DNA from: JAQAZP01 sp965531145
GTDB taxonomy: Bacteria; Acidobacteriota; JAQAZP01
Direction: 5' to 3'
NCBI GenBank assembly: GCA_965531145.1
Contig: CBESOE010000059.1
Span: forward strand, 1-23,227
DNA: 23,227 nt
Shown piece after piece: positions 23,194-23,227 of the stretch. A program made the position numbers and the translations under genes. Within the stretch, counting starts at the first letter, position 1. Every line of letters starts with the position of its first letter. The notes beneath the pieces are model-generated. The model was not told the DNA's origin and made no database searches. It saw only the letters and a list, made by a program, of their open reading frames with translations.

Positions 23194-23227
23194 GACAGGG
23201 GTGGAACACCGCAATTGACACCCCTCC

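Overview
The window is high-G+C bacterial chromosomal DNA with compact genes, good Shine-Dalgarno sites, sigma-70-type promoters and strong intrinsic terminators. The gene content fits an anaerobic or facultative Gram-negative bacterium: an oxygen-sensitive class III ribonucleotide reductase with its activase, many low-potential iron-sulfur proteins, lipoproteins, a Tat substrate and large secreted repeat proteins. A member of the Desulfobacterota/deltaproteobacterial grade is my best guess. This is inferred from gene content; no rRNA or taxonomic marker is present.

Layout. At 204-3092 (minus strand) lie an ALDH7-type aldehyde dehydrogenase and, downstream, an aldo/keto reductase with a C-terminal ferredoxin-like region that is broken by a one-base shift in a G/C homopolymer. 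At 3504-5099 (plus) is a Tat-exported DUF362 protein. At 5186-6761 (minus) are a NYN/OST-HTH (LabA-like) putative RNase, a small Cys-rich protein coupled to it, and a small acidic lipoprotein. At 7051-10457 (plus) is the nrdDG operon, with a consensus promoter and two putative NrdR boxes 31 bp apart; NrdD carries a fused C-terminal glutaredoxin-like domain. At 10578-14635 (plus) is a four-gene operon for HdrC-like, HdrB-like, FrdB/SdhB-like and FrdA/SdhA-like proteins, ending in a strong terminator. It is followed by a long hairpin resembling REP/RAYT-type elements. At 14735-15530 (minus) are a phosphoglycolate phosphatase-like HAD hydrolase and a short orphan reading frame. From 15742 to the end (plus) is a block of exported proteins: a lipoprotein with four Ig/FN3-like repeats, a large unrecognised exported protein, a papain-like protease with two FN3 domains and a predicted six-bladed FG-GAP-like propeller, and a short exported FN3-like protein.

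How the genes work together. nrdD and nrdG overlap by four bases and form the anaerobic dNTP-synthesis unit; the fused redoxin could supply its reducing equivalents internally. The hdrCB-frdBA operon has all four catalytic residues expected for fumarate reduction but lacks the histidine used for covalent FAD, and has no membrane anchor. It therefore looks like a soluble, thiol- or ferredoxin-linked fumarate reductase related to archaeal thiol:fumarate reductase and to MfrABE/SdhE-type enzymes. This is the most interesting metabolic system in the window. The 15.7-23.2 kb block looks like an extracellular or cell-surface module with a secreted protease and adhesion-like repeats.
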